This document shows, one piece after another, positions 39,533 to 52,346 of a stretch of DNA of 64,000 bases. Origin of the DNA: Citromicrobium sp. JLT1363 (lineage in GTDB: Bacteria > Pseudomonadota > Alphaproteobacteria > Sphingomonadales > Sphingomonadaceae); assembly GCF_000186705.1 (NCBI RefSeq), contig NZ_AEUE01000007.1:1-64000 (forward strand), read 5' to 3'. The stretch's first letter is position 1; every line of letters begins with the position of its first letter. The notes beneath the pieces were generated by a model. The model did not search any database. It saw only the letters and a list, made by a program, of their open reading frames with translations, and had not been told where the DNA came from. Made by a program: the position numbers and the translations under genes.

Positions 39533-40336
39533 ATGACGATCCTCCGCAAGAAATTCCTCGCCGCAGCCGCTCTCGGCAGCCTCGCCACGCTCGCCACCGC
39601 ATGTGCGGGTGGCAGCTCCGGCCCCGCCGACACGGCCTATGTCGCGCGCGATGTCGAAACGCTTTACGCCAGCGCGAAGGATCGGCTCGATCGCGGCAAT
39701 GCGGATCTGGCCGCGGCCCTGTTCGACGAGGTGGAGCGTCAGCACCCCTATTCGCCCTGGGCCCGCCGCGCGCAGTTGATGAGCGCGTTCAGCTACTATG
39801 TCTCGCGCGATTACGCGAAGTCGATCCAGAGCGCGCAGCGCTTCCTGTCGATCCACCCGGGCAACAAGGATGCGCCTTACGCCTATTACCTGATCGCGCT
39901 GAGCTATTACGAACAGATCAGCGACGTCACGCGCGACCAGAAGACGACCGAGCAGGCGCTGGCCGCGCTGCGCGAGGTGGAACGCCGCTTTCCGCAGAGC
40001 GAATATGCGTCCGACGCACGCCTGAAGATCGACCTCGTGAACGATCACCTTGCGGGCAAGGAAATGGAAATCGGCCGGTTCTACGAACGTTCGGGCAAGT
40101 GGACTGCCGCGCAGATCCGCTTCCAGAACGTGATCGATAACTACCAGACCACCAGCCATGCCGCCGAAGCGCTTTACCGGCTGACGGAAACCAGCCTCGC
40201 GCTGGGTATCCCGACCGAAGCCAAGAAGTACGCCGCCGTGCTCGGCGCGAACTATCCGGGCAGCGAGTGGTACGACAAGGCATTCGATCTGGTGCAGGAC
40301 CATGCGCCCGATGCGCAGGTCGCGCTGGCGAACTGA
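39533..40336 (+). CDS. bamD: Outer-membrane assembly lipoprotein BamD
   Basis: BamD is the TPR-rich lipoprotein partner of BamA in inserting beta-barrel proteins. The 267-residue product has a lipoprotein signal ending LATAC, then TPR-like repeats. The family run LYASAKDRLDRGNADLAAALFDEVERQHPYSPWARRA and YYLIALSYYEQI is visible. recN follows after 115 bases, a frequent order in alphaproteobacteria. Confidence 0.95.
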   Translation: MTILRKKFLAAAALGSLATLATACAGGSSGPADTAYVARDVETLYASAKDRLDRGNADLAAALFDEVERQHPYSPWARRAQLMSAFSYYVSRDYAKSIQSAQRFLSIHPGNKDAPYAYYLIALSYYEQISDVTRDQKTTEQALAALREVERRFPQSEYASDARLKIDLVNDHLAGKEMEIGRFYERSGKWTAAQIRFQNVIDNYQTTSHAAEALYRLTETSLALGIPTEAKKYAAVLGANYPGSEWYDKAFDLVQDHAPDAQVALAN

Positions 40337-40451
40337 CCGCTTTCCGATTCCCCTGGGCATCCGGTCTGCCCGGGTTTATGCACATCGAAGAGGGGCTTTG
40401 CCCGCTGCCGGCGCTGACTTCGCCGCGCATCCGCGCTAGCCTGCGCATGCA

Positions 40452-42116
40452 ATGCTGACCCAACTCGCCGTCCGCAATGTCGTGCTGATCGAAGCGCTCG
40501 ATCTCGATTTCGGGCGCGGTCTCGGCGTGCTCACGGGGGAGACGGGGGCGGGCAAGTCGATCCTGCTCGATGCGCTGGGCCTGGTGCTCGGCAACCGGGC
40601 GGATAGCGGCCTCGTACGCAGCGGGGCCAAGCAGGCCAGCGTTACCGCGACGTTCGAATTCGGCACGCTCCCGCCTGCGCTGGCCGAGGTGCTGGAGGAT
40701 GCGGGGATCGAGATCGAACCGGGCGAACCGCTGATCGTGCGCCGCCTGGTGAAGGCGGACGGCGGCTCCAAGGCCTTCGTGAACGACCAGTCCACCAGCG
40801 TCGGCCTGCTGCGCAATCTCGCGCCGATCCTGGTCGAGCTGCATGGCCAGCACGACGATCGCGGACTGGTGAATCCGCGCGGCCACCGGCAATTGCTCGA
40901 CCGTTTTGCCGGTGCCGACAGCGCCGGGGTCGCGCGCGCCTACCGCGAATGGCAGCACGCCTCCGAGGCGCTGGAAGACGCGCGCGAGGCCATCGATGCC
41001 GCCAGCGCGGAGCAGGATCTGCTGCTGGCGCATCTCGCCGAACTGACCGAAATCGCGCCGCAGGCGGGCGAGGAAGCCCGCCTCGCCGAACAGCGCGCCG
41101 CGATGCAGAAGGGCGAGCGCCTCTCCGGCGACCTGGAGGAATTGCGCCACATCTGGGACGGATCGGAATCGCCGCTCAGCGAACTGCGCACCGCCGCACG
41201 CCGGCTGGACCGGATCGCGGGTGAGCACAAGCTGCTGGCCGAGGCGCTCGGCGCGCTGGATCGCGCAATTCTCGAAGCGACCGAAGCCGAGGAGAAGCTG
41301 GAAGAGGCTGCCGAGGCGCTGGTTCACGATCCCGCAGCGCTGGATGCCGCCGAGACCCGGCTGTTCGATCTGCGCGCGCTCGCCCGCAAGCACCGCTGCG
41401 AGGTCGACGAGCTGCCCGACAAGATGCGCGAACTGCGCGGCAAGCTCGATGCGATCGAGGGGGGCGAGGCCCAGCTCGACGCGCTGCGCCTTGCCGAGCG
41501 GGAGGCTTTCGAGGCCTATGAAGGCGCGGCGAACCGGCTGCGCAAGGCACGCAAGGCGGCAGCCAAGACTCTCGACAAGGCGGTTGCGGAGGAACTCGGC
41601 CCGCTGAAGCTGGACGCCGCGCGGTTCCGCACGCAGGTGGAGCCGCTGCCGCAGGAAAAATGGAGCGCGAGCGGGATGGACGCGGTCGAATTCCTGATCG
41701 CGACCAATCCCGGCGCCGACTTCGCGCCGCTCAACAAGATTGCCAGCGGCGGCGAACTATCCCGCTTCATCCTCGCGCTGAAGGTTGCGCTCGCCGAAAA
41801 GGGCGGCGCGGCGACGATGATCTTCGACGAGATCGACCGCGGCGTGGGCGGCGCTGTCGCGTCTGCCATCGGTGAACGGCTGGCGCGACTGGCAACAGAC
41901 GGACAGGTGCTGGTGGTGACGCACAGCCCGCAGGTCGCCGCGCGCGGGCGGGTCCATTACCAGATCGCCAAGGCGAGCAGCGGTACGGTTACGAAGACCT
42001 CCGTCGTGCTGCTCGACGCCGGGGGGCGGCAGGAAGAGATCGCGCGCATGCTATCCGGCGCCGAAGTCACGCCCGAGGCGCGCGCGCAGGCGGATCGGCT
42101 GCTGGAGGGGGTGTGA
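40452..42116 (+). CDS. recN: DNA repair protein RecN
   Basis: RecN is the SMC-like ATPase used in double-strand break repair. The 554-residue product has the N-terminal ATPase half (VLTGETGAGKSILLDALGLVLG), a long coiled coil (about residues 160-370), and the C-terminal half with ASGGELSRFILALKV, IFDEIDRGVGGAVA and VLVVTHSPQVAA. Normal family length. The next gene starts one base beyond its stop. Confidence 0.96.
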   Translation: MLTQLAVRNVVLIEALDLDFGRGLGVLTGETGAGKSILLDALGLVLGNRADSGLVRSGAKQASVTATFEFGTLPPALAEVLEDAGIEIEPGEPLIVRRLVKADGGSKAFVNDQSTSVGLLRNLAPILVELHGQHDDRGLVNPRGHRQLLDRFAGADSAGVARAYREWQHASEALEDAREAIDAASAEQDLLLAHLAELTEIAPQAGEEARLAEQRAAMQKGERLSGDLEELRHIWDGSESPLSELRTAARRLDRIAGEHKLLAEALGALDRAILEATEAEEKLEEAAEALVHDPAALDAAETRLFDLRALARKHRCEVDELPDKMRELRGKLDAIEGGEAQLDALRLAEREAFEAYEGAANRLRKARKAAAKTLDKAVAEELGPLKLDAARFRTQVEPLPQEKWSASGMDAVEFLIATNPGADFAPLNKIASGGELSRFILALKVALAEKGGAATMIFDEIDRGVGGAVASAIGERLARLATDGQVLVVTHSPQVAARGRVHYQIAKASSGTVTKTSVVLLDAGGRQEEIARMLSGAEVTPEARAQADRLLEGV

Positions 42117-42117
42117 C

Positions 42118-43113
42118 ATGACAATGTGGAAGATAACTTCCGGCCGGGGAAGCCGACTGACGAAGGAATTCGTCGAGAATAACGTGGTTGCGGTCGGTCT
42201 CGATGACGAGACGGACTTCACCTCTGTCACGAGCCGGGAAGAGATGCGAGCGCTCGTCGCCCAGCGCGTACCTTCCCTCACGGAGAAACAGGTCATCGTT
42301 GCGGGCAGTCAGTGGTGGCGGTTTCTCAACGAGCTGCAGATCGGCGACGAAGTGCTGGTCTATGAACCCGATACGCGGAACTATCACTTCGGGGAGATTA
42401 CAGGTCCGGCACGCTTCGAGCTTGGCCTGATTCCTGAACTTCCGGTCGTCCGGGCGGTTTCCTGGCGTACCGAGGTGCCTCGCGACGCGCTCGAAACCAC
42501 GACAAAGAACAGTCTTGGTGCGGTTCTGACCCTGTTCAAAGTCCCCGCCGAGGCCGAGATCGACGTCAAAAGAGTAGTGACGGGCGAGAAGGAAACGGTT
42601 GGGGCGAATGACACGGAAGACGTCGATGCAGAGGCGGACCTAGACCCCTTCTCCGATATCGAGGGGCTGGCTCTCGAGCGGGTCAAAGACCGGATCAATG
42701 CCCTCTCGTGGGACGACATGCAGGAACTGGTGGCAGCCTTGCTGAGAGCGCTCGGCTATCGCACGTCGATCTCGGCGGCCGGCCCGGACCGTGGGAAGGA
42801 TATTATTGCCTCGCGCGATGGTTTCGGGTTCGAACGCCCGCGCATCGTGGTCGAGGTTAAGCATCGCCGCGGCCAAATGGGGTCGCAGGAAATCCGCAGC
42901 TTCCTCGGTGGACGCCATGCCGACGATCGCGGTCTGTACGTGAGCACGGGCGGATTCACCAAGGATGCACACTACGAAGCCGAGCGCGCTTCAACCGTGA
43001 CTCATCTCATGAGTCTGGACGAGTTGGCCAAAGCCCTGATCGAGCAATACGACCAGCTGGATGAGGATGGGCGGCGCCTGCTTCCGCTCACCAAGATCTA
43101 CTGGCCCGCCTGA
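42118..43113 (+). CDS. Mrr-type restriction endonuclease with N-terminal reader-like domain
   Basis: A 331-residue protein. Residues about 190-300 form an Mrr_cat domain of the PD-(D/E)xK fold: LLRALGYRTSISAAGPDRGKDII (Asp224 or Asp228) and VVEVKHRRGQ (Glu246, Lys248). Residues about 1-140 (WKITSGRGSRLTKEFVENNVVAVG and QWWRFLNELQIGDEVLVY) resemble EVE/PUA-like modules that read modified bases in other type IV enzymes. It begins one base after recN, so it may share its transcript. Base composition is slightly lower in GC than recN. Function in restriction of modified DNA is inferred. Confidence 0.82.
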   Translation: MTMWKITSGRGSRLTKEFVENNVVAVGLDDETDFTSVTSREEMRALVAQRVPSLTEKQVIVAGSQWWRFLNELQIGDEVLVYEPDTRNYHFGEITGPARFELGLIPELPVVRAVSWRTEVPRDALETTTKNSLGAVLTLFKVPAEAEIDVKRVVTGEKETVGANDTEDVDAEADLDPFSDIEGLALERVKDRINALSWDDMQELVAALLRALGYRTSISAAGPDRGKDIIASRDGFGFERPRIVVEVKHRRGQMGSQEIRSFLGGRHADDRGLYVSTGGFTKDAHYEAERASTVTHLMSLDELAKALIEQYDQLDEDGRRLLPLTKIYWPA

Positions 43114-43140
43114 CAGCGACAGCCTGACTTATTCGGCACT

Positions 43141-43623
43141 CTACCGCGCCGCGCGCTTCGGGCCTTCGATGAAGCCGCCCCGATACCAGCTGACCCGGTA
43201 GGTGCAGCTTTGCGACCTGTTGGCTGTGCCGCAGGACGCACCGCCCGCCGTCGTCAGCTCCAGGGCGGGGCCATCGGCCGTCTCGATCAGGTTCCACCCG
43301 CGAACCGTGGTTTCGTAGGCCGGGGCGAGATCGCCCGAGCCGCCGAGATATACCTTCAGCGCAAAGCCGCTCGATCCCGAGGCGTAAAGGCTTGCGCTGT
43401 CCGAGCAGGAGAGGGCGGAGTAATCCACGATGATATCGGAAACGCCATCGCCGTTGAGGTCCGCCAGCTGCGCGAAATCGTCATAGACGGTCAGCTCGCC
43501 CATCCCGCCCATGCTGTCGCAAAGCTGCGCCGCCTCGGAATAGTCGTAGAGCACGCCGTGCGGCAGCTGCGCGGGCATGGTGGCCGCCTGGCCAAGAACA
43601 GCGAGAACCATTGGAGCGATCAT
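43141..43623 (-). CDS. Secreted protein of unknown function
   Basis: A 160-residue protein with a weak signal peptide (MIAPMVLAVLGQAATMPA) and a short VCBS/EF-hand-like calcium-binding loop, DLNGDGVSDIIVDY, at about residues 56-70. Several cysteines, including the closely spaced pair region CGTANRSQSC, could form disulfides. ATG 43623 is favoured over GTG 43632 because AAGGTG stands six bases before it. No enzymatic function suggested. Confidence 0.6.
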   Translation of the reverse strand: MIAPMVLAVLGQAATMPAQLPHGVLYDYSEAAQLCDSMGGMGELTVYDDFAQLADLNGDGVSDIIVDYSALSCSDSASLYASGSSGFALKVYLGGSGDLAPAYETTVRGWNLIETADGPALELTTAGGASCGTANRSQSCTYRVSWYRGGFIEGPKRAAR

Positions 43624-43678
43624 GTCGGGCACCTTTCAGCCTTTGTCGTGCGCGGTCCGGCGGGGCCTGCCGGGTGCC

Positions 43679-46960
<3,282 letters not shown>

Positions 46961-47018
46961 GCCGGGGCATCCGGCGCCGGTCATTCATAATCAGTCACTC
47001 CGTCCTATATCGCACCCG

Positions 47019-48170
47019 ATGCGAACCTTTCTCCTCCAAGTCTTCTGCGTCCTCATGCTCGGATCGCTGGCGACCTGTCACCTGACCGGGGAGACGGACG
47101 ACACCTCCGGCGCGCCTTCGTTCGAGGAGCGGATCGAGCAGGCCGCCGAAGACATCGCGGTGGAGCGTTCGGCGGAGGAGGAATGGCTCGACGATCGCCT
47201 CTTCGCACTGGGCACAGGCCTGGAGGGAAAGATCGGGATCGCGGTGCACGACCCCGCGCGTTCGCGCATGATGCATTACAACGGCACGCAGCTGTTTCCG
47301 CAGCAGAGCGTCAGCAAGCTGTGGGTTGCGCTGACCGCGCTCGACCAGGCGGATCGCGGCGAACTGGACCTGTCGGAAACGGGCACGGTACGGGTCGACG
47401 ATCTGGCGGTATTCCACAATCCGATCCGCCGCAGCGTGATCGCCAACGGAAGTTTTTCAACCACTTACAAGGACTTCCTCGAGCGCGCTCTGACCGCGAG
47501 CGACAACACGGCGAACGACATGGTCCTGCGCCGGGTCGGCGGCCCGGACGAGGTGCGCAAGACACTGGCGCGCAAGGGCTTTGCCGATATCCGCTTCGGC
47601 CCCGGCGAACGCCCGATGCAATCGCGGATCGCGGGGCTCGAGTGGCAGCAGGGCTGGGCGCTGGGCAAGACCTTCTTCGAAGTGCGCAAGCAGGTGCCGC
47701 ACGACGTCCGCCAGCGCGCGTTCGATGCCTATGTCGCCGACCCCGTCGACGGTGCGACACCCGTTGCCATTGCCTCTGCACTGGCGCGGCTGCACGGCGG
47801 CGAACTGCTCTCGCAGGAGAGCACGGCGCGCTATCTCGCCTGGCTGGACGATGTGAAGAGCGGCCCCAACCGCCTCAAGGGCGGGCTGCCCGACGGATGG
47901 TCGATCGGCCACAAGACCGGCACCGGACAGGTGCTCGATATCGTGGCGCCCGGCGCTCCGGCGGATCAGGCGGGCTACAACGACGTCGGCATTCTCACCG
48001 CGCCGGACGGCAGCATCTACACCGTGGCGGTGATGATCGGCCGCACGCAGGTTCCGGTGCCTGCGCGCATGGACATGATGCACGGCGTGGTGCGCGCCGT
48101 GGCTGGCTATCACGAGATGGTGAACGGTCCGGGTCTGGCCCAGGCAGAGCCTGCTACCGACGCTTCCTGA
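47019..48170 (+). CDS. Class A beta-lactamase-like serine hydrolase, lipoprotein
   Basis: A 383-residue protein with an apparent lipoprotein signal (MRTFLLQVFCVLMLGSLATC) and a beta-lactamase/transpeptidase fold. The three class-A boxes are present: SVSK (Ser97, Lys100), SDN (161-163), and KTG (from Lys299). The family is close to beta-lactamases and DD-peptidases, so antibiotic hydrolysis is possible but not established. A BlaI/BlaR1-like pair occurs 11 kb downstream; no link between them is shown. Confidence 0.8.
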   Translation: MRTFLLQVFCVLMLGSLATCHLTGETDDTSGAPSFEERIEQAAEDIAVERSAEEEWLDDRLFALGTGLEGKIGIAVHDPARSRMMHYNGTQLFPQQSVSKLWVALTALDQADRGELDLSETGTVRVDDLAVFHNPIRRSVIANGSFSTTYKDFLERALTASDNTANDMVLRRVGGPDEVRKTLARKGFADIRFGPGERPMQSRIAGLEWQQGWALGKTFFEVRKQVPHDVRQRAFDAYVADPVDGATPVAIASALARLHGGELLSQESTARYLAWLDDVKSGPNRLKGGLPDGWSIGHKTGTGQVLDIVAPGAPADQAGYNDVGILTAPDGSIYTVAVMIGRTQVPVPARMDMMHGVVRAVAGYHEMVNGPGLAQAEPATDAS

Positions 48171-48266
48171 GGAAAATTTGCCATGTCTGTCGAAACGCGC
48201 GCACGGGCGGCGTCTTCGCGGTAGAGTATCGCCACGGGGGCGGTGCCGGACCGGAGGATTTGGGCC

Positions 48267-48620
48267 ATGCAATACATGCTGCTGATTCACGAAGACGAAA
48301 GTGCCTATGCGGGCGAAAATGGCGGGGCCGTGATGGAGGCGACGCTGGCGGGACACATGAAGCTGATGGAAGAGCTGGGCGCGGCGGGCGTCGCCTTCAG
48401 CGGCGAACGACTGCGCGAGGCGCATACGGCGACGACCATCCGCTACGAGAACGGCGGCGAGGGCACGCTGCACGACGGGCCCTTCGCCGAAACGCACGAG
48501 GAACTGGGCGGCTTCTACCTGATCGAGGCGAAGGACCACGACGAGGCCGTGCGCTGGGCGAGGCTGATCCCGATTCCGGGCAAGGGCGCGGTCGAAGTGC
48601 GCCCCGTCTGGCAGGACTAG
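48267..48620 (+). CDS. DGPF (YCII-like) domain protein
   Basis: A 117-residue cytoplasmic protein. It carries MQYMLLIHEDE at the N-terminus, the family signature LHDGPFAETHEELGGFYLIEA, and PIPGKGAVEVRPV at the end. These proteins are encoded beside ECF42 sigma factors, as here, where the sigma gene follows immediately. Catalytic role unknown. ATG 48267 begins the typical sequence. Confidence 0.88.
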   Translation: MQYMLLIHEDESAYAGENGGAVMEATLAGHMKLMEELGAAGVAFSGERLREAHTATTIRYENGGEGTLHDGPFAETHEELGGFYLIEAKDHDEAVRWARLIPIPGKGAVEVRPVWQD

Positions 48621-48622
48621 CC

Positions 48623-49828
48623 CTGGGCGGTCTGGCGCAAGCGCTGGCGGATGCACGGCCGAGGGTCGTCGCGGCCCTCGCCGTGCAGTTCCGCGATCTC
48701 GACCTTGCGGAAGATGCGTTTTCCGCAGCGTGCGAGGCGGCGCTGCGCGAGAAAGCGCCAATCCGCGATCCTGCGGCGTGGGCCTTCGTGGCGGCGCGGC
48801 GACGCGCGCTCGATGCGCTGCGCAAGGCCGCGCGCGAGGCGCGGGCGCTCTCCACCCAGCCGGAGGCAGATGGCATGGGCGATGTGATCGCCTTTCCCGA
48901 ACCGATCCCGGACGACCGGTTGCGGCTGCTGTTCACCTGCTGCCATCCGGCGCTGGCGGCAGAGGCGCGGATTGCGCTCGCGCTGCGGGTGATCTGCGGC
49001 GTGTCGGTGGCGCGGATCGCGCGCGCCTTTCTTGCCACAGAACCCGCGATGTACCAGCGGATCACCCGCGCCAAGGCCAAGATCAGGGCAGCGAGGATCC
49101 CGTTCGAGACCCCGCCGCCGGGCGAATGGGGCGTTCGGGTCTGCGCGGTTCTGGAGACGCTGGAGACCGCGCTCGGCATTGCCTACCGCAATGCTGCGGG
49201 CGAGGGCGAGACCGAAGGTCTGGCGCCTGAGGTCGAGCGGCTGGCAGCGCTGCTGGCCGAGCTGATGCCCGACGAGGCCGAGGCGCACGGGCTGCTGTCG
49301 CTGGTTCTGCTGGTCCGCTCGCGCGAAGGCGCGCGGGTAGACGGCAAGGACACGATGGTCCCACTGTCGCAGCTGGATGTTACCCTGTGGAATGCGCGAC
49401 GGATCGAGGCAGGGCGTGCCGCGCTCGACCGGGCGACGGCGCTGCGCCAGCCGGGGGCCTTGCAGACGCTCGCCACGATCCATCTGGCCCACGCGATGCG
49501 GTGGCGTAGGGGTCGCACCGACTGGACGGCTGTTCTGCGGCTCTACGACATGCTGCTGGCGATGCGCCCGACGCCGGTGGTCGCAATCAACCGCGCCGTC
49601 GCGCTTTCGCGCGCGCACTCGCCGGAAGACGGCCTTGCGGTGCTGGACGAACTCGAGGCGGCAAGGCTCGCCGATTTCCTGCCGTTCCATGCCGCAAGGG
49701 CGGACCTGCTGGTGTTGGCGGGGAGGCGCGAGGAGGCACGGGCTGCCTATGAAGCGGCGCTCGCTCTTGCGCCGGAAGCGGCCGAAGCGCGCTTTCTCGC
49801 CGCGCAGCTGGCGGCACTGCCCGATTAA
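48623..49828 (+). CDS. ECF42-type RNA polymerase sigma factor with TPR extension
   Basis: About 400 residues. Region 2 (FRDLDLAEDAFSAACEAAL, WAFVAARRRALDALRKAAR) and region 4 (GVSVARIARAFLATEPAMYQRITRAKAKI) fit the ECF fold, and the C-terminal half is TPR-like. The paired DGPF gene upstream supports ECF42, which lacks an anti-sigma factor. The place where these proteins usually read EDQDRSLWD has SQLDVTLWN. The only reasonable canonical start, GTG 48683, would remove the first region-2 helix; CTG 48623 follows AGGA by six bases and keeps the full helix. The start is thus uncertain. Confidence 0.78.
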   Translation: MGGLAQALADARPRVVAALAVQFRDLDLAEDAFSAACEAALREKAPIRDPAAWAFVAARRRALDALRKAAREARALSTQPEADGMGDVIAFPEPIPDDRLRLLFTCCHPALAAEARIALALRVICGVSVARIARAFLATEPAMYQRITRAKAKIRAARIPFETPPPGEWGVRVCAVLETLETALGIAYRNAAGEGETEGLAPEVERLAALLAELMPDEAEAHGLLSLVLLVRSREGARVDGKDTMVPLSQLDVTLWNARRIEAGRAALDRATALRQPGALQTLATIHLAHAMRWRRGRTDWTAVLRLYDMLLAMRPTPVVAINRAVALSRAHSPEDGLAVLDELEAARLADFLPFHAARADLLVLAGRREEARAAYEAALALAPEAAEARFLAAQLAALPD

Positions 49829-50652
49829 GCGGGCGCGGTTTCCGGCGCGCTCTCGCGCTCTGCCTTGCGCGTGCGTGCCGTCACCTTGCGAAATTCCTCG
49901 CGGTAGCGCGGATGCTCTGTACCCATCCACCGGTCCCACCAGGTGAAGTAGAGCCCGAAATTGGTGTTGCCCGAACTGTGATGCAGGTCGTGATGCGTGG
50001 TCGTGTTCCACCAGCCGACCCAGCGATTGTCGACCCAGCCTGCGGGGTAAAGTTCCACCCCGAGGTGGCCGATCACGTTGCGGAAAATCATGTGCCAGAG
50101 GAACAGGAAGATCGCGAGCCCGGTCATCGCGAAACCCATCGCGCTGGTCGCCAGCATGAAAATCGGGATGAAGAGCGCCTCCGTCACCGCTTCCCAGGTG
50201 GAGAAGCTGTAAGCGGTCCACGGCGTCGGCGTACGGGACTTGTGATGGTGCAGGTGCGTGGCGCGGAACAGGCGCTTGTGATGCAGGCCGCGATGCATCC
50301 AGTAGAAATAGGCATCGTGCGCGATGACCATCAGCACGAATTGCCAAGCGACGGTCACCAGCGTGAAGGTTTCCAGCTTGAGCTTGACCAGTCCGAGCTC
50401 GCGCAGGCCCAGGGTGAGGAACGTGGTGAGCGCGAACACGAAGGAGGTGCGCAGTGAAGAGGCGATCTCGCGCGTATAATCCTTGCGCGTCGCGTGGCGG
50501 CCCTGGATCCGCTTGCGGCGCGCCCAGCTTCGAAACACCAGCAGCGCAATGGTGAACAGGCCCGCCGCCACCAGATAGCGCTGCACATCGAAGACGACCA
50601 CGCGGATCATCCGGTCGGCGAAGACATCGAAAGCGGTGTGCAGGTCGATCAT
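49825..50652 (-). CDS. Sterol desaturase / fatty-acid hydroxylase family protein
   Basis: A 275-residue integral membrane di-iron enzyme. The eight-histidine pattern of the family is visible: HDAYFYWMHRGLHH, ATHLHHHKS and TTHHDLHH. Four to five hydrophobic segments span the rest. The substrate may be a fatty acid, hopanoid or carotenoid; nothing nearby decides. It overlaps the sigma gene by four bases at convergent ends. Confidence 0.85.
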   Translation of the reverse strand: MIDLHTAFDVFADRMIRVVVFDVQRYLVAAGLFTIALLVFRSWARRKRIQGRHATRKDYTREIASSLRTSFVFALTTFLTLGLRELGLVKLKLETFTLVTVAWQFVLMVIAHDAYFYWMHRGLHHKRLFRATHLHHHKSRTPTPWTAYSFSTWEAVTEALFIPIFMLATSAMGFAMTGLAIFLFLWHMIFRNVIGHLGVELYPAGWVDNRWVGWWNTTTHHDLHHSSGNTNFGLYFTWWDRWMGTEHPRYREEFRKVTARTRKAERESAPETAPA

Positions 50653-50706
50653 GGCTTACTGACACTAATGCAAGCAAGCGCGGTAGTCACCAGACTTTTC
50701 AGGCGG

Positions 50707-51408
50707 TCAGGGGCGTGCACCGCCTTCGGGAATCCATTTCATCACGCCGCCCGCCAGCGGGGTCCACAGGCCCATCTCGATTCCCGCTGCGGCCAGGGTG
50801 TCGCCCACCCACTGGTTGCAGGTGTTGCCCAGCGTGTAGCGCCCCGTACTGTCATAGACGCTGGCCTGCGGATCGAAGCTTTCGTGGCTGACGCGGCTGC
50901 GCGGATCGTCGATCGGCGGCAGCGCCTTTTCGACTTCGGCGACCAGCCGCGCATATTCCTCTTCCCGCAGGATCACCCAGCGATGGTTCGGGCCGCCCGC
51001 CGGGCGATAATAATGGGCGACCCGCATCACCGCCGGCCCGCCCTGCGTGGCGATCCGCGCGGCGGTGCTGGCTTTCAGGTCGCCCCAGGTGGGCACGGTG
51101 AGGAACACCTCGCGGTCGCCCCAGCCGACGGAGACATGGGTCGGCCGCATCCCGCCCGCCATTGGCTCCACTGCGGATGGGAAGGTCTCGCGCCAGTCCT
51201 TCACCGGCGTTGCAATCGGCATCACGATGCCGGTGTGCACGCCATTGGTCTCGACCATGATCGGGATGCCGGTTTCGGCCTCGGCCCAGCCGGAATTGCG
51301 CGGAATGCTCGATCCGACCCAGGCGGTGAGGAAGAAGCCTGCCGCGATCAGCGCCACCGCGCCAATCAGGCCGCCGACGCCCCAGCCGAGGATCTTCAGC
51401 GGTTTCAC
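50707..51408 (-). CDS. DUF2459 family membrane-anchored protein
   Basis: A 233-residue protein with one N-terminal membrane span (about residues 4-28) and a conserved periplasmic domain. The stretches IMVETNGVHTGIVMP, HVSVGWGDREVFLTVPTW and YTLGNTCNQWVGDTL are typical of DUF2459 (TIGR02117). GTG 51408 overlaps the prmA stop as GTGA, hence coupling, and is preferred to GTG 51429. Function unknown. Confidence 0.82.
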   Translation of the reverse strand: MKPLKILGWGVGGLIGAVALIAAGFFLTAWVGSSIPRNSGWAEAETGIPIMVETNGVHTGIVMPIATPVKDWRETFPSAVEPMAGGMRPTHVSVGWGDREVFLTVPTWGDLKASTAARIATQGGPAVMRVAHYYRPAGGPNHRWVILREEEYARLVAEVEKALPPIDDPRSRVSHESFDPQASVYDSTGRYTLGNTCNQWVGDTLAAAGIEMGLWTPLAGGVMKWIPEGGARP

Positions 51409-52346
51409 CGCATGGACCTGCGCAGGCACAGGATGGACCAGTCACCGTCGATGATCCGGTTTTCCATGCGCAGCCCCTGGCGCACATAGGCGCGGGCCAC
51501 GCGCGCTTCCTGCGTGGTCAGCAATCCGGCGAGGATAATGCGAGCGCCCGGTTGCACCGCGCGGGCGAAATCGGGCGCCAGCTCGATCAGCGGCCCGGCG
51601 AGGATGTTGGCGATCAGCAGGTCGTAGGGCGCACGCGATTTCAGCGCCGGGTGGTCCATGCCCGCTGCTGTCACGTAGTGCAGCGCGCCCTGCCGCCGGC
51701 CCATCGCCACGCCATTGTCCCGCGCATTCTCGCGCACGATTTCGTCGCACACCGGGTCGATGTCGCTGGCGATCATGTTCGCGGAAGGGAACAGCTTGAG
51801 CGCTCCGATGGCAAGCAGGCCGGTGCCGGTGCCGATATCTGCGATGTCGCGCGGGCGCATGCCGCGGGTCTTGAGCCAGCCCAGCATGGCGAGGCACCCG
51901 GCGGTCGTCTGGTGCTGGCCGGTGCCGAAGGCGCGGCTGGCGGGGATGACGAGATCGATCGCCCCGGGGTCCGCTGGAAACTCGGGCGTGCGGATATGAA
52001 AGGGCCCCGCGTGGACCGGCGCGACCGCCTGCTGGCTGAGCGTGACCCAGTCCTGCGGCTCGACCTTCTCCAGATCGAAATCGGGCGCATTGCCGGCGAA
52101 CATCGTGTCCAGCTGTTCACGCAGCGCGGCGTCGGGGCGGCGCGGATACCATGCCTCGATCCGCCAGAGCCCCGCGTTGATCGGGTCGTAGCGATCCGCC
52201 TCCACCTCGTGCGCGCTCATCACGAGATCGGAGTCCCACGCATCCTCCACGCTCGCGGCGAGCGCCGCCTCGGCGGCAGTGCGGTCGACCAGTGCGGTCA
52301 GCTTCCAGCTGATTCCGGCTTCTTCGGCGGAAATGTCAGCCGACAT
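51405..52346 (-). CDS. prmA: Ribosomal protein L11 methyltransferase
   Basis: PrmA trimethylates L11 with S-adenosylmethionine. The 313-residue product has the N-terminal substrate domain and a class-I methyltransferase core: FGTGQHQTTAGCL, DIGTGTGLLAIGALKL, MIASDIDPVC and LIANILAGPLIELAPD. It is the third gene of a four-gene overlapping minus-strand run: SDR, DUF6151, prmA, DUF2459. Confidence 0.93.
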   Translation of the reverse strand: MSADISAEEAGISWKLTALVDRTAAEAALAASVEDAWDSDLVMSAHEVEADRYDPINAGLWRIEAWYPRRPDAALREQLDTMFAGNAPDFDLEKVEPQDWVTLSQQAVAPVHAGPFHIRTPEFPADPGAIDLVIPASRAFGTGQHQTTAGCLAMLGWLKTRGMRPRDIADIGTGTGLLAIGALKLFPSANMIASDIDPVCDEIVRENARDNGVAMGRRQGALHYVTAAGMDHPALKSRAPYDLLIANILAGPLIELAPDFARAVQPGARIILAGLLTTQEARVARAYVRQGLRMENRIIDGDWSILCLRRSMR

